Below, piece by piece: positions 35,385 to 48,086 of a stretch of DNA of 64,000 nt; the stretch's first letter is position 1, and every line of letters begins with the position of its first letter. Source of the stretch: Jiangella gansuensis DSM 44835 (GTDB taxonomy: Bacteria; Actinomycetota; Actinomycetes; Jiangellales; Jiangellaceae); assembly GCF_000515395.1 (NCBI RefSeq), contig NZ_KI911782.1:3532606-3596605 (forward strand). Reading direction: 5' to 3'. Both the position numbers and the translations under genes were made by a program. The notes under the pieces are model-generated. The model did not search any database, was not told the origin of the DNA, and saw nothing but the letters and a program-made list of their open reading frames with translations.

Positions 35385-36800
35385 CTAAGAGCCGGCTGAG
35401 AAATCGTCCGGCGGCCGGAGCGGGAACCGTAGGGTCAGCACCGCGCCCCCGCCCGCCCGGTTCGCCGCGGTGGCCGTCCCACCGTGCTGCTCGGCCGCCT
35501 GCGCCACGATGGCCAGGCCCAGACCCGAGCCCTGTCGTTCGCGGGCGCCCTCACCGCGGTAGAAGCGGTCGAACAGCCGTGGCAGGTCGTCGTCGCGGAT
35601 ACCCGGCCCGCGATCGAGCACCCGGACCGTCGCCCACCCGTCGGCCGCTGCGAGCTGCACCTGGACCCGGCCGCCGTCGGGGCTCACCTGAACCGCGTTG
35701 CGGACCAGGTTCGCAATCGCGCGCTCCAGGGTCGCCGGGCGCACGGCCGCCTCGACCGGCCCGCCGCGGATCTCGACGGCGACGGTCGGGTTCACGCGCC
35801 GGGTCCGCGCCACCGCGCGGGCCGCCACCTCGCCGAGGTCGACGTCGAGGCAGGGCTCGTCCTCGCTGCCGCCACGGGCGAGGTCGACGATCTCCGCGAC
35901 CATCTCCGACAGCGCCGCGGCCTCGGACTCCAGGTCGCGCAGCAGGTCGGCGCGGTCGGAGGTGGCGAGGGTCCGCTCGGGGTGCTGCTCGGCCCGCAAC
36001 AGCACGCCGAGGTCGTTGCGCAGCGTGGCCAGCGGCGTTCGCAACTCGTGTCCGGCGTCCTCGACCAGCTGCCGCTGGCGGGTCCGGGCGCTGTCCAGGG
36101 CCGCCAGCATCGCATTGACCGAGCCGGCGAGCCGGACGACCTCGTCCCGGTCGCTGCCCTTGACCTCGATGCGATGCGCGAGGTCCTTGGTCGTGGCCAC
36201 CTGCTCCGCGGCCTCGACCAGTCTGTCCACGCGGCGCAGACCCGCCCGGGCGATCACCCAGCCGAGGGCGCCGGCGACGGCCACGCCCACGCCGGCGATG
36301 GCGATGAGCAGCCAGACGATGCGCGTCATCGTCGCTTCCACGCCGTCGAGGGGTTGGACCAGGCGCAGTACGCCGCCGTTGTCGATCAGGGCGCTCATCA
36401 CGCGGTAGTTGGCGCCGTCGATGGTCTCGGTGCGCAGGTGCGGGCTCTCGGTGTCACCATCGAGCAGTGCCTGCTCGGCGGTGTCGAGGACGAATGCGTC
36501 GACGTCCGCTCCGGGCGGGACGAGCTCCTTCACGATGCCGTCGGGATCGACCACCTGGACGCCGAGTGGTTCGTTCGCGATGACCAGCCCCGCCCGTTCG
36601 CCGTCGGCGGAGGTGCCTGCGGCGACGTCCTGCGACATGCTGGCCAGTCGGTCGATGTCGGGGAGCCGGTCGAGCAGCCGGTCGTCGATCTCGGCCAGCA
36701 GGCTGGAGCGGATCAGCAGCCACGCGGCGACCGACGCCGCGAGGACGGCCAGGGCCATCGCGCCCGACGTCAGCATGGCCAGGCGGGCTCGCAGTGTCAT
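35385..36800 (-). CDS. Sensor histidine kinase (two-component system)
   Basis: The 471-residue kinase has a first membrane helix near residues 10-30, an extracytoplasmic sensor of about 120 residues, a second helix near 150-172 and a HAMP linker. The phospho-acceptor His lies in [14 protein letters not shown] (about residue 250). The ATPase motifs are [11 protein letters not shown] (N box), [21 protein letters not shown] (G1/F boxes) and GSGLGLAIV (G2). It overlaps the response-regulator gene as ATGA. Confidence 0.92.
   Translation of the reverse strand: MTLRARLAMLTSGAMALAVLAASVAAWLLIRSSLLAEIDDRLLDRLPDIDRLASMSQDVAAGTSADGERAGLVIANEPLGVQVVDPDGIVKELVPPGADVDAFVLDTAEQALLDGDTESPHLRTETIDGANYRVMSALIDNGGVLRLVQPLDGVEATMTRIVWLLIAIAGVGVAVAGALGWVIARAGLRRVDRLVEAAEQVATTKDLAHRIEVKGSDRDEVVRLAGSVNAMLAALDSARTRQRQLVEDAGHELRTPLATLRNDLGVLLRAEQHPERTLATSDRADLLRDLESEAAALSEMVAEIVDLARGGSEDEPCLDVDLGEVAARAVARTRRVNPTVAVEIRGGPVEAAVRPATLERAIANLVRNAVQVSPDGGRVQVQLAAADGWATVRVLDRGPGIRDDDLPRLFDRFYRGEGARERQGSGLGLAIVAQAAEQHGGTATAANRAGGGAVLTLRFPLRPPDDFSAGS
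35386..35401 (-). promoter_or_regulatory. Candidate response-regulator site B
   Basis: On the minus strand TCTCAGCCGGCTCTTA is an 11-bp-period direct repeat (TCTCA/TCTTA), as expected for OmpR/PhoB-type regulators. It overlaps the end of the kinase gene, 87 bp before the lipoprotein start, and nearly matches site A at 37508-37523. Confidence 0.5.
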
Positions 36801-37489
36801 GGCGGCGGGTCCGCGGCGCGGACGGTGTAGCCGACCCCGCGGACCGTGTGCAGCATTCGCGGCTCGCCGCCGGCCTCCAGCTTCTTGCGCAGGTACCCGA
36901 TGTAGACGTCGAGCGAGTTCGTCGAGCCGTCCAGGTCGCAGCCCCACACACCCTCGTAGAGCTGGGTTCGGGTGAGCACCTGACGGGGATGCCGCATCAG
37001 GAGCTCGAGCAGACCGAACTCGGTGCGGGTGAGCGTGATCTCCCGGTCCCCGCGGGAGACCTGCCAGGCACCTGGGTCGAGCCGAAGGTCGCCGACGACC
37101 AACGGCGGCTGGCCCGGGGTGGTGGCGACGCGCCGCAACATCGCCCGCAAGCGGGCCAGGAGCTCCTCGTGCGCGAAAGGCTTGACCAGGTAGTCGTCGG
37201 CGCCCGCATCCAGGCCGAGGACCCGGTCGCGGACCGCGTCGCGCGCGGTGAGCATCAAGACGGGGGTGAGGTCACCGTCCCGCCGCAGTCGCCGGCACAC
37301 CTCGATGCCGTTGAGACGCGGCATGACGACATCCACCACGAGGACGTCCGGGCGGACGTCGGGCACCCGGATCAGCGCCTCGACGCCATCGGCCGCGGTC
37401 GTCACGGCGTAGCCCTCGAAGCGCAACGACCGCGCCAGGGATTCCCGAAGTACTGGTTCGTCGTCCACGACAAGGACCCGCACGTGCAT
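36797..37489 (-). CDS. OmpR-family response regulator
   Basis: The 230-residue protein has a receiver domain with the acidic pair VVDDEP (residues 8-12), phospho-acceptor Asp53 in [13 protein letters not shown] and Lys in [14 protein letters not shown]-terminal winged helix follows ([20 protein letters not shown] to [20 protein letters not shown]). It resembles the MprA/CseB type paired with envelope-stress kinases. The start at 37489 is the first ATG giving a normal receiver; longer frames run through site A. Confidence 0.92.
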   Translation of the reverse strand: MHVRVLVVDDEPVLRESLARSLRFEGYAVTTAADGVEALIRVPDVRPDVLVVDVVMPRLNGIEVCRRLRRDGDLTPVLMLTARDAVRDRVLGLDAGADDYLVKPFAHEELLARLRAMLRRVATTPGQPPLVVGDLRLDPGAWQVSRGDREITLTRTEFGLLELLMRHPRQVLTRTQLYEGVWGCDLDGSTNSLDVYIGYLRKKLEAGGEPRMLHTVRGVGYTVRAADPPP

Positions 37490-37507
37490 CAGTGTGGACG
37501 GGCTCCT

Positions 37508-37523
37508 TAAGAGCAGCCTGAGA
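37508..37523 (-). promoter_or_regulatory. Candidate response-regulator site A
   Basis: On the minus strand TCTCAGGCTGCTCTTA, an 11-bp-period direct repeat, lies 18 bp before the response-regulator start. It shares 13 of 16 bases with site B, which suggests autoregulation and control of the exporter operon. Confidence 0.5.
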
Positions 37524-37605
37524 AGACGATCCGGCTTCAGCGCCCGGTGCGACGGGCCCGCATGACACCCGGCGCGACGGCCCGACACGCGGCTCAGCAG
37601 CGGAT

Positions 37606-37915
37606 TTGACGTGTGTGGCGTGATCTTTGTAAGTTCTCCGTCGGCTCGTGAGAGCGCGGAACGCCTTCGGGCGGGCCGGACTCGCGAAGCCAAACCCGCG
37701 CGAACGACGGTAGTGGCAGGCGTATGCCTGTGGCTCCCGGCGCTCCGCATGCTGGTGAGTTTCATCCGGCAACTCGGATCGGCCGACACGGTTGATCGGG
37801 GGCACCGGATGGGGTAAGCTAGCAGGGTTGCCCGGGCAAGGATCTCATGATCGTCGCCTCGGTCGAATTCGAGAAAGACGCGGATTTGACTAGGAAGACC
37901 GGGAAAACCTAAAGT
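37606..37915 (+). promoter_or_regulatory. Three tandem rRNA promoters
   Basis: Three -35/-10 pairs point towards the 16S gene: TTGACG (37606-37611) with TAAGTT (37630-37635), 18 bp spacer; TTGATC (37792-37797) with TAAGCT (37815-37820), 17 bp; and TTGACT (37886-37891) with TAAAGT (37910-37915), 18 bp. Tandem promoters with TAAGCT/TAAAGT -10 elements are usual for actinobacterial rrn operons. No protein gene is convincing in this stretch. Confidence 0.7.
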
Positions 37916-38171
37916 TAAACCATCGCCTCACGGCGAGTTTCGAAAGAAACTCAAGCGAGTGCGTCCGATTTTTGAGAACTCAACAGTGTGTTTTTGATGG
38001 TTGTTTGTTGACGCCAATTTAGTTTGTGTCCTCGTGCCTGCCCTGTTTGGGGTGGGTTTGGGGTTCCTTTGATGATGCGGCAGCCCTTGTTTGGGGTTGT
38101 TGTTATTGTTGGGGTTGTTCTTTTCATTGGTTTGGTAGCTCTGGCCTTTTGGGGTTGGGGTTGTCATATGT
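37916..38171 (+). other. rRNA leader
   Basis: The leader has a boxB-like hairpin (37935-37952, 7-bp stem, GAAA loop). It also has the conserved actinobacterial element TTTGAGAACTCAACAGTGTG near 37972, a boxA/processing region related to the element before the 23S gene. The rest is T- and G-rich and non-coding. Confidence 0.6.
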
Positions 38172-43184
<5,013 letters not shown>

Positions 43185-43335
43185 ACACACCCCCTTCCAC
43201 CATGCGTGGAGGCGCGGGAAACGAAGACTGCGAAGCGTCCACTATACGGTTCTGAACCAACAACCACACCCCCACACCCACCCGACCCGGTCGGGGCCGC
43301 GGTGTGGGAGTCCGGTGCTGGTTGGTTCACAACAC
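43185..43335 (+). other. 23S-5S spacer with right arm of processing stem
   Basis: Positions 43235-43253 pair with 40040-40058 before the 23S gene, 19 bp with a single G-U pair. This forms the stem expected to be cut by RNase III in pre-23S maturation. Confidence 0.8.
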
Positions 43336-43455
43336 GTGCCGGCGGTCATAGCGAAGGGGAAACGCCCGGATCCATTCCGAACCCGGAAGCTAAGCCCTTC
43401 AGCGCCGATGGTACTGCCCTCTAGCGGGGGTGGGAGAGTAGGACACCGCCGGACA
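43336..43455 (+). rRNA. rrf: 5S ribosomal RNA
   Basis: About 120 nt with the 5S pattern: terminal stem GCCGGCGG/CCGCCGG, CCATTCCGAACCCGGAAG in loops B/C, and GGGTGGGAGAGTAGGACACC at the 3' side. It closes the 16S-23S-5S operon. Confidence 0.95.
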
Positions 43456-43472
43456 CACAACCAAAGAAGAAG

Positions 43473-43563
43473 AAATGGTTTGAGGGAGACAACCCCCCAA
43501 CCCCCACCCCTGACCAGGGGCCGGAGGCGTGTTGGGTGCGTGGTTGTCTCCCTCAAACCATTT
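43473..43563. terminator. Large nested rrn terminator
   Basis: A perfect 22-bp inverted repeat (43473-43494 and 43542-43563) encloses smaller stems, including CCCCTG/CAGGGG near 43507-43520 and CCCAAC/GTTGGG. It lies 18 bp after the 5S gene. Confidence 0.85.
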
Positions 43564-43601
43564 CACCACCCACAACACACCCACACCACCCGCAGCACAT
43601 C

Positions 43602-43783
43602 GCGCCGGTCCGCCTGTACGCCGTGCCGTCGGAGCTGACGCCGCCATCGCTGTATCTCACCGAGAGCGGCCCCGGCTACTGCCTGCACGGCAGGTCGACT
43701 GGGCCATTCGGCGCCATGGGCCGGACGAGGTCGACTTCTGGCTCGGCGTGGCCGCGGCGCGGCTCGGCACCGCTGTGGCCTGA
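43602..43783 (+). pseudogene. C-terminal gene remnant with a frameshift
   Basis: Codon thirds are almost all G/C in one frame up to about 43690 (APVRLYAVPSELTPPSLYL, then TESGPGYCLHG). They switch to another frame after it (VDWAIRRHGPDEVDFWLG, then VAAARLGTAVA and a TGA at 43781-43783). A single indel would join them into one roughly 60-residue C-terminus with no start of its own. The upstream end abuts the rrn terminator. I do not recognise the family. Confidence 0.4.
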
Positions 43784-43801
43784 GCGCGCGGCCGTACAAG
43801 G

Positions 43802-44719
43802 TCACCGCAGGACCGTCGCCACGAGCACCAGAACAGGCAGTGACACGACGGTGGTCACGAGGATCGATTCGCGCACCAACGTCATCGCCTTGCCGTACCA
43901 GACGGCGAAGGTCAGGGCGTTCTGTGCGGTGGGCAGAGCGGACAGCACGACCAGCGCCAGGAGCTCGTCGCGAGACAGATCGAGCAGCATTCCGAGGCCC
44001 AGCGCCACAGCCGGGTGAACCAGCGACTTCAGCGCGACCGCCAATGCCAGTGGCCGCCGGTCCGGCCCCCGTCCTGGCCACGACGCCCCGCACAGCGAGA
44101 TGCCGAACACGATCAGCACCGCGGGAATCGACATCGACCCGACCAGGATGAACGGTTCCATGACCGGCGCGGGGATGGGCACGCTCGTGGCCGCGACAAC
44201 GACGCCGGCCAGGGAACCGACGGTGACCGGGCTCTGCAGCGGTGTCAGGAACCGCCGCCAGAGCGGGAGTTTCGTCGCGGCGCCAGCCAGGTCCAGAATC
44301 GTCAACGCCACCGGGACGATGACGATCGTCTGCATCAAGAGGATCGGCGCGACCAGGGTCGCGTCACCCAGCACGTAGGCGGCGATCGGGATGCCCAGGT
44401 TGCCGGCGTTCACGAGGCCGGAGCAGAGCGCGCCGAGGGTTGTGTAGGACGCGTCCCAGCCGCGCCACCACCCGGCCAGGGCGAACACCGCCACCACGAC
44501 GGCCACGCTGCCGGCGGTTGCGATCAGCGGCTTCGAGGCCAGGACGGCCAGGTCGGCGCCGGCGACGGTGTGGAACATCAGCGCCGGGCTGGCGACCCAG
44601 AACGCCAGCTTGCTGAGCACCATCGGGCCCGTCGGGCCGAGGACATCGCGGCGGCCCAGGAGGTAGCCGATGGCGATGATCGTGACGATGACGGCGAATC
44701 CGGTGACGACGCTGGTCAT
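43802..44719 (-). CDS. AEC (auxin efflux carrier) family transporter
   Basis: The 305-residue protein has about ten membrane segments in two halves, the family segment SGLVNAGNLGIPIAAYVLG after helix four, and ALPTAQNALTFAVWYG near the C-terminus. AEC proteins export or exchange small organic acids and similar anions; the substrate cannot be told. It is transcribed alone towards the rrn terminator. Confidence 0.85.
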   Translation of the reverse strand: MTSVVTGFAVIVTIIAIGYLLGRRDVLGPTGPMVLSKLAFWVASPALMFHTVAGADLAVLASKPLIATAGSVAVVVAVFALAGWWRGWDASYTTLGALCSGLVNAGNLGIPIAAYVLGDATLVAPILLMQTIVIVPVALTILDLAGAATKLPLWRRFLTPLQSPVTVGSLAGVVVAATSVPIPAPVMEPFILVGSMSIPAVLIVFGISLCGASWPGRGPDRRPLALAVALKSLVHPAVALGLGMLLDLSRDELLALVVLSALPTAQNALTFAVWYGKAMTLVRESILVTTVVSLPVLVLVATVLR

Positions 44720-44786
44720 CGAAGCCGACTACCTCCCACGTGAGGTCGTGCGGGTGGATGACAACGTCGTCGATTCCATGGACTCT

Positions 44787-44810
44787 TCGACATGAAGGGT
44801 GTCATGTCGA
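44787..44810. promoter_or_regulatory. Operator-like inverted repeat
   Basis: TCGACATGA (44787-44795) and TCATGTCGA (44802-44810) are perfect 9-bp arms with a 6-bp spacer. They lie in the 259-base divergent region between the AEC carrier and the M28 peptidase. No regulator gene is adjacent. Confidence 0.5.
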
Positions 44811-44978
44811 CCCCGGCGGCGCGTTCATGACCCCGTCGACGCGGCTTCCGGCGCGACATAACGTTTCGAATGCGGCAATCCAGGGTCTTCTGCGCATGCC
44901 TGGTCCGGGTATAGCGTCTCGGTCACCGTTTCCGGCCGGGGGCCGGCAGCCAGGAACCTGTGCAGGAGGTTGCCCACG

Positions 44979-46541
44979 ATGCTGAATCGACCGACTCGAC
45001 GCACTGCCGCCATCGCGACGGCTGGGGTGATGGCGGGCACGTGTTTGCTGGCCGTGCCTGCCGTCACGGCCACTGCCGCGAAGGACAACGTCCCGCTTCG
45101 CTCGCTCAACAAAGCCGTCACTCTCGAGGCCGTCCTGGATCATCTCGAGGCGTTCCAGAAGATCAGCGACGACAACGGCGGCAATCGCGCCTCGGGGTTG
45201 CCCGGCTACGCCGAGAGCGTCGACTACGTCGTCGAGCAGTTGCGTGCGGCGGGATACACCCCTGAAGTGCAGGAGTTCGAGTTCGAGTACTTCGACGAGC
45301 GGTCCGAACTGGAGCGTGTCACTCCCGAGCCGACCACGTTCGAGGAAGGCAGCGAGTTCATCCGCAACGACTTCGACACCGGCGTCCCCCAGGGTGAAGC
45401 TACCGGTGAGCTGGTCCCCGTCGACCTCCGCCTCGACGCGCCCAACCTGCCGGACAACACGTCGACCAGCGGCTGCGAGACCGAGGACTTCGCCGGGTTC
45501 CCGCAGGGCGGCATCGCCCTCGTCCAGCGCGGCACCTGCGGTTTCGCGCAGAAGGTGCTCAACGCGCAGGCCGCGGGCGCTGCCGCCGTCGTCGTCATGA
45601 ACGAGGGCCAGCCCGGCCGCACCGGCCTGGTCGGCATGATCGGCGACGCCACCGGGCTCGCGGTCCCGGCGGTGTTCGCCACCTTCGACGCCGGCGCCGA
45701 GCTGGCCAGCACGCCGGGTGCGACGGTCCGCGTCGAGGTCGACTTCACCGCTGACATCCGCACCACCTGGAACGTGCTGGCCGAGACCCGCAAGGGCAAC
45801 GACGACAACGTCGTCATGGCGGGCGCGCACCTGGACAGCGTGCCCGACGGCGCCGGGATCAACGACAACGGCAGCGGCAGCGCCGCCCTGCTGGAGACGG
45901 CCATCCAGCTGAACCGGCAGAACGTCAAGAACACCGTCCGGTTCGCGTGGTGGGGTGCTGAGGAGTCCGGGCTGCTCGGTGCCGAGCACTATGTCGCGAA
46001 CCTCACCGAGGAGCAGCAGGCCGACATCGCGCTGTACCTCAACTTCGACATGGTCGCCTCGCCCAACTACATGTTCGGCATCTACGACGGCGACAACTCG
46101 GGCGGTACCGCGCCGGAAGGCTTCATCCCGCCAGGCTCGGCCGAGATCGAGGACGTGTTCGAGCGCATCTACGCCCGCCGCAACCTCGAGTTCAACGACA
46201 GCGAGTTCTCCGGCCGTTCCGACTACGGGCCCTTCATCGCGGTCGGTATCCCGGCCGGCGGGCTGTTCACCGGGGCAGAGGGCGTCAAGACCGAGGAGCA
46301 GGCCGAGATGTACGGCGGCGTCGCAGGCGTCGCGTACGACCCCTGCTACCACAACTTCTGCGACAACCTCACCGGCGAGGGCCAGGACGACGCCGTCTAC
46401 GACGCGCTGCGGGCCGACTACGACCTGGTGGGCAACGTCAACACCGAGGCGCTGGACATCAACTCCGACGTGATCGCCTCCGCCGTGCTCACTTTCGCCT
46501 ACGACACCTCCACGGTGAACGGCGTCAAGCCGCGACGCTGA
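44979..46541 (+). CDS. Secreted M28-family zinc aminopeptidase with PA domain
   Basis: The 520-residue protein has a signal peptide (AAIATAGVMAGTCLLAVPAV). The M28 metal ligands are His in MAGAHLDSVPDG, Asp in INDNGSGSAALLE, catalytic Glu and ligand in WWGAEESGLLGAEHY, Asp in YLNFDMVASPN and His in CYHNFCDNL. A PA domain is inserted at about residues 150-255 (ALVQRGTCGFAQKVLNAQ). The ATG at 44979 is 9 bp after AGGAGG; a TTG at 44970 is too close to that site. It probably trims peptides outside the cell. Confidence 0.88.
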   Translation: MLNRPTRRTAAIATAGVMAGTCLLAVPAVTATAAKDNVPLRSLNKAVTLEAVLDHLEAFQKISDDNGGNRASGLPGYAESVDYVVEQLRAAGYTPEVQEFEFEYFDERSELERVTPEPTTFEEGSEFIRNDFDTGVPQGEATGELVPVDLRLDAPNLPDNTSTSGCETEDFAGFPQGGIALVQRGTCGFAQKVLNAQAAGAAAVVVMNEGQPGRTGLVGMIGDATGLAVPAVFATFDAGAELASTPGATVRVEVDFTADIRTTWNVLAETRKGNDDNVVMAGAHLDSVPDGAGINDNGSGSAALLETAIQLNRQNVKNTVRFAWWGAEESGLLGAEHYVANLTEEQQADIALYLNFDMVASPNYMFGIYDGDNSGGTAPEGFIPPGSAEIEDVFERIYARRNLEFNDSEFSGRSDYGPFIAVGIPAGGLFTGAEGVKTEEQAEMYGGVAGVAYDPCYHNFCDNLTGEGQDDAVYDALRADYDLVGNVNTEALDINSDVIASAVLTFAYDTSTVNGVKPRR

Positions 46542-46561
46542 CCTCATACCGCCGACACGAT

Positions 46562-46596
46562 GGCCGGCCGCTGGCGTTCCTCGCCAGCGGCCGGCC
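46562..46596. terminator. Strong hairpin terminator
   Basis: Perfect 15-bp GC-rich inverted repeat (46562-46576 and 46582-46596, 5-nt loop) 20 bp after the peptidase stop, between convergent genes. Confidence 0.85.
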
Positions 46597-46649
46597 GTCG
46601 TCGTGCGACCGTGAGGCGGCCATCGTCGAGCAATCGATGCGGCGCGGCC

Positions 46650-47522
46650 TCAGTCCGGTGTGCCGGTTGCCTCCCGCGACGCCGTCATGCGGTAGATCAA
46701 CCGCGGCGGGAGCAGGCGGGTGAGGATCCCGACGATCCGGGCGTCGCGGCCGACCAACCGGCGCGGCCGCGGGTTCCGGCCGCTCAGGGCGTCGACGATG
46801 ACCGCGGCCAGCCGCTCCGGCGGAATGCCGCGGGCAGCCGTGCGTTCGGCGTCCGCGAAGCTCGTCCGCACCTGTCGCTCGTAGCGGCGCGCCTCCGGCG
46901 GCATCGCGGCCACCACCTCGTTGGCTGAGCGCAGCGCACGTTCCCAGATCGGCGTGGCCACGCTGCCCGGCTCGATGACCACCACCCCGATGCCGAAGGG
47001 CGCTAGCTCGGCGCGCAGGCTGTCGCTCAGCCCGACGATGCCGAACTTGGACGCGTGGTACGGGCCCACCATCGGCCCGGCGATCCGCCCGCCGATTGAC
47101 CCGATCATGACGATGCGCGGTGGCCGTGAGCCCTCCGACCGCGCCCTGGTGGCTGCCTGGTGCAGCGCCGGGAGCATGGCCTGAGTCACTGACAACTGGC
47201 CGACCAGGTTGATGTCGAGCTGGCGGCGGAACACCGCAAGCGGCAGGAACTCCAGCGGTCCGGTCAGAGCGGCACCGGCATTGTTGACCAGCCCGTGCAA
47301 CGGCCCGGCCGCGCGGACCTGCTCGCCGGCCGCGGCGACCGTGGCGTCGTCCTCGAGGTCCATGATCAGGGGAGTGACGCTCGCGCCGTGCTGCTCGCGT
47401 AGGCTCCGCGCATCCAGGTCGCGGCGGACCGTCGCCCAGACGTGATGGCCGGTGCGCACGAGCGCGGCGACGGTGGCGCGGCCGATACCGGTGGAGGCGC
47501 CGGTGACGACAACGGAACGCAT
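46650..47522 (-). CDS. Short-chain dehydrogenase/reductase
   Basis: The 290-residue SDR has the cofactor motif VTGASTGIGRATV, LVNNAGAALTGPLE, catalytic Ser in MIGSIGGRIAG, and YHASK with the catalytic Tyr and Lys. It resembles classical retinol/ketoreductase-like SDRs with a basic C-terminus (RPRRLVGRDARI). It starts 4 bp after the stop of the small exported protein gene, so the two form an operon. Confidence 0.9.
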   Translation of the reverse strand: MRSVVVTGASTGIGRATVAALVRTGHHVWATVRRDLDARSLREQHGASVTPLIMDLEDDATVAAAGEQVRAAGPLHGLVNNAGAALTGPLEFLPLAVFRRQLDINLVGQLSVTQAMLPALHQAATRARSEGSRPPRIVMIGSIGGRIAGPMVGPYHASKFGIVGLSDSLRAELAPFGIGVVVIEPGSVATPIWERALRSANEVVAAMPPEARRYERQVRTSFADAERTAARGIPPERLAAVIVDALSGRNPRPRRLVGRDARIVGILTRLLPPRLIYRMTASREATGTPD

Positions 47523-47526
47523 GCCG

Positions 47527-47922
47527 TCACGCCCCGGGCGGGCAGGACTCGATAGGGAAGGTCTGGCTGAAGTAGCCCATGACCTCAGCCGCACCGGTGA
47601 GAACGACGGCGTCGTCGCGGTCGCCGGACGGCGGCATCCGGTTCACGAAGGTCGCCTCGGGGTGCAGCATCGCCCGGACGGCGGGGGCGTCCTCGCGCTG
47701 GAACGCGGCGACGAACTGGGCGGCGCGATGTTCGGTGCGGTACTCGGACCAGCCGTCGAACAGGCCGGCGGCTCGGCTGGTGGCGGCACTCGTGGCTCTG
47801 GCCGGACTCTGGACGTCGTCGTCGGACGACGCTGCCGTGGCAGTGCCCGCGGTGAGCAGCATGGCGCCGGCGACCACGAGAGGGCGCAGTCGGCGGGAGA
47901 GCGCGAAGAGAGAAGAGGTCAT
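47527..47922 (-). CDS. Exported NTF2/SnoaL-like protein
   Basis: The 131-residue protein has a signal peptide (RPLVVAGAMLLTAGTATAA) and a mature domain (FDGWSEYRTEHRAAQFVAAF, then LHPEATFVNRMPPSG and TGAAEVMGYFSQTFP) resembling the SnoaL-like NTF2 fold that binds small hydrophobic ligands. No catalytic residue is certain. The promoter sits so close to the ATG that the message is probably leaderless. Confidence 0.65.
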   Translation of the reverse strand: MTSSLFALSRRLRPLVVAGAMLLTAGTATAASSDDDVQSPARATSAATSRAAGLFDGWSEYRTEHRAAQFVAAFQREDAPAVRAMLHPEATFVNRMPPSGDRDDAVVLTGAAEVMGYFSQTFPIESCPPGA

Positions 47923-47928
47923 GAGACG

Positions 47929-47959
47929 ATTCTAAGTCTCGAATGGGACTCAGTGTCAA
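47929..47959 (-). promoter_or_regulatory. Promoter of the SnoaL-like/SDR operon
   Basis: On the minus strand TTGACA (47959-47954) and TAGAAT (47934-47929) are 19 bp apart. The -10 ends 7 bases before the A of the start codon at 47922. The spacer holds the repeat-like AGTCCCATTCGAGACT, a possible operator. Confidence 0.65.
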
Positions 47960-48001
47960 TTCATTCTCGGTCTCGCTCTGGTTGTCCAAGGGGCCGGAAC
48001 G

Positions 48002-48041
48002 CACCGGTGCCCGTGACCGTCGTCGGCCACGGGCACCGGTG
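48002..48041 (-). terminator. Terminator of the sugar-transport operon
   Basis: Perfect 14-bp inverted repeat (48002-48015 and 48028-48041, 12-nt loop), 45 bp past the end of the deacetylase gene. Confidence 0.8.
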
Positions 48042-48086
48042 GATCACCAGGTCTCTGCTCGCTTCAGCAGGTCATTTCCGAATCGG

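Noticed and set aside
37611-37817. A 68-codon frame in the rRNA promoter region
   Set aside because: It overlaps two tandem rrn promoters, lacks a ribosome site and has no family resemblance.
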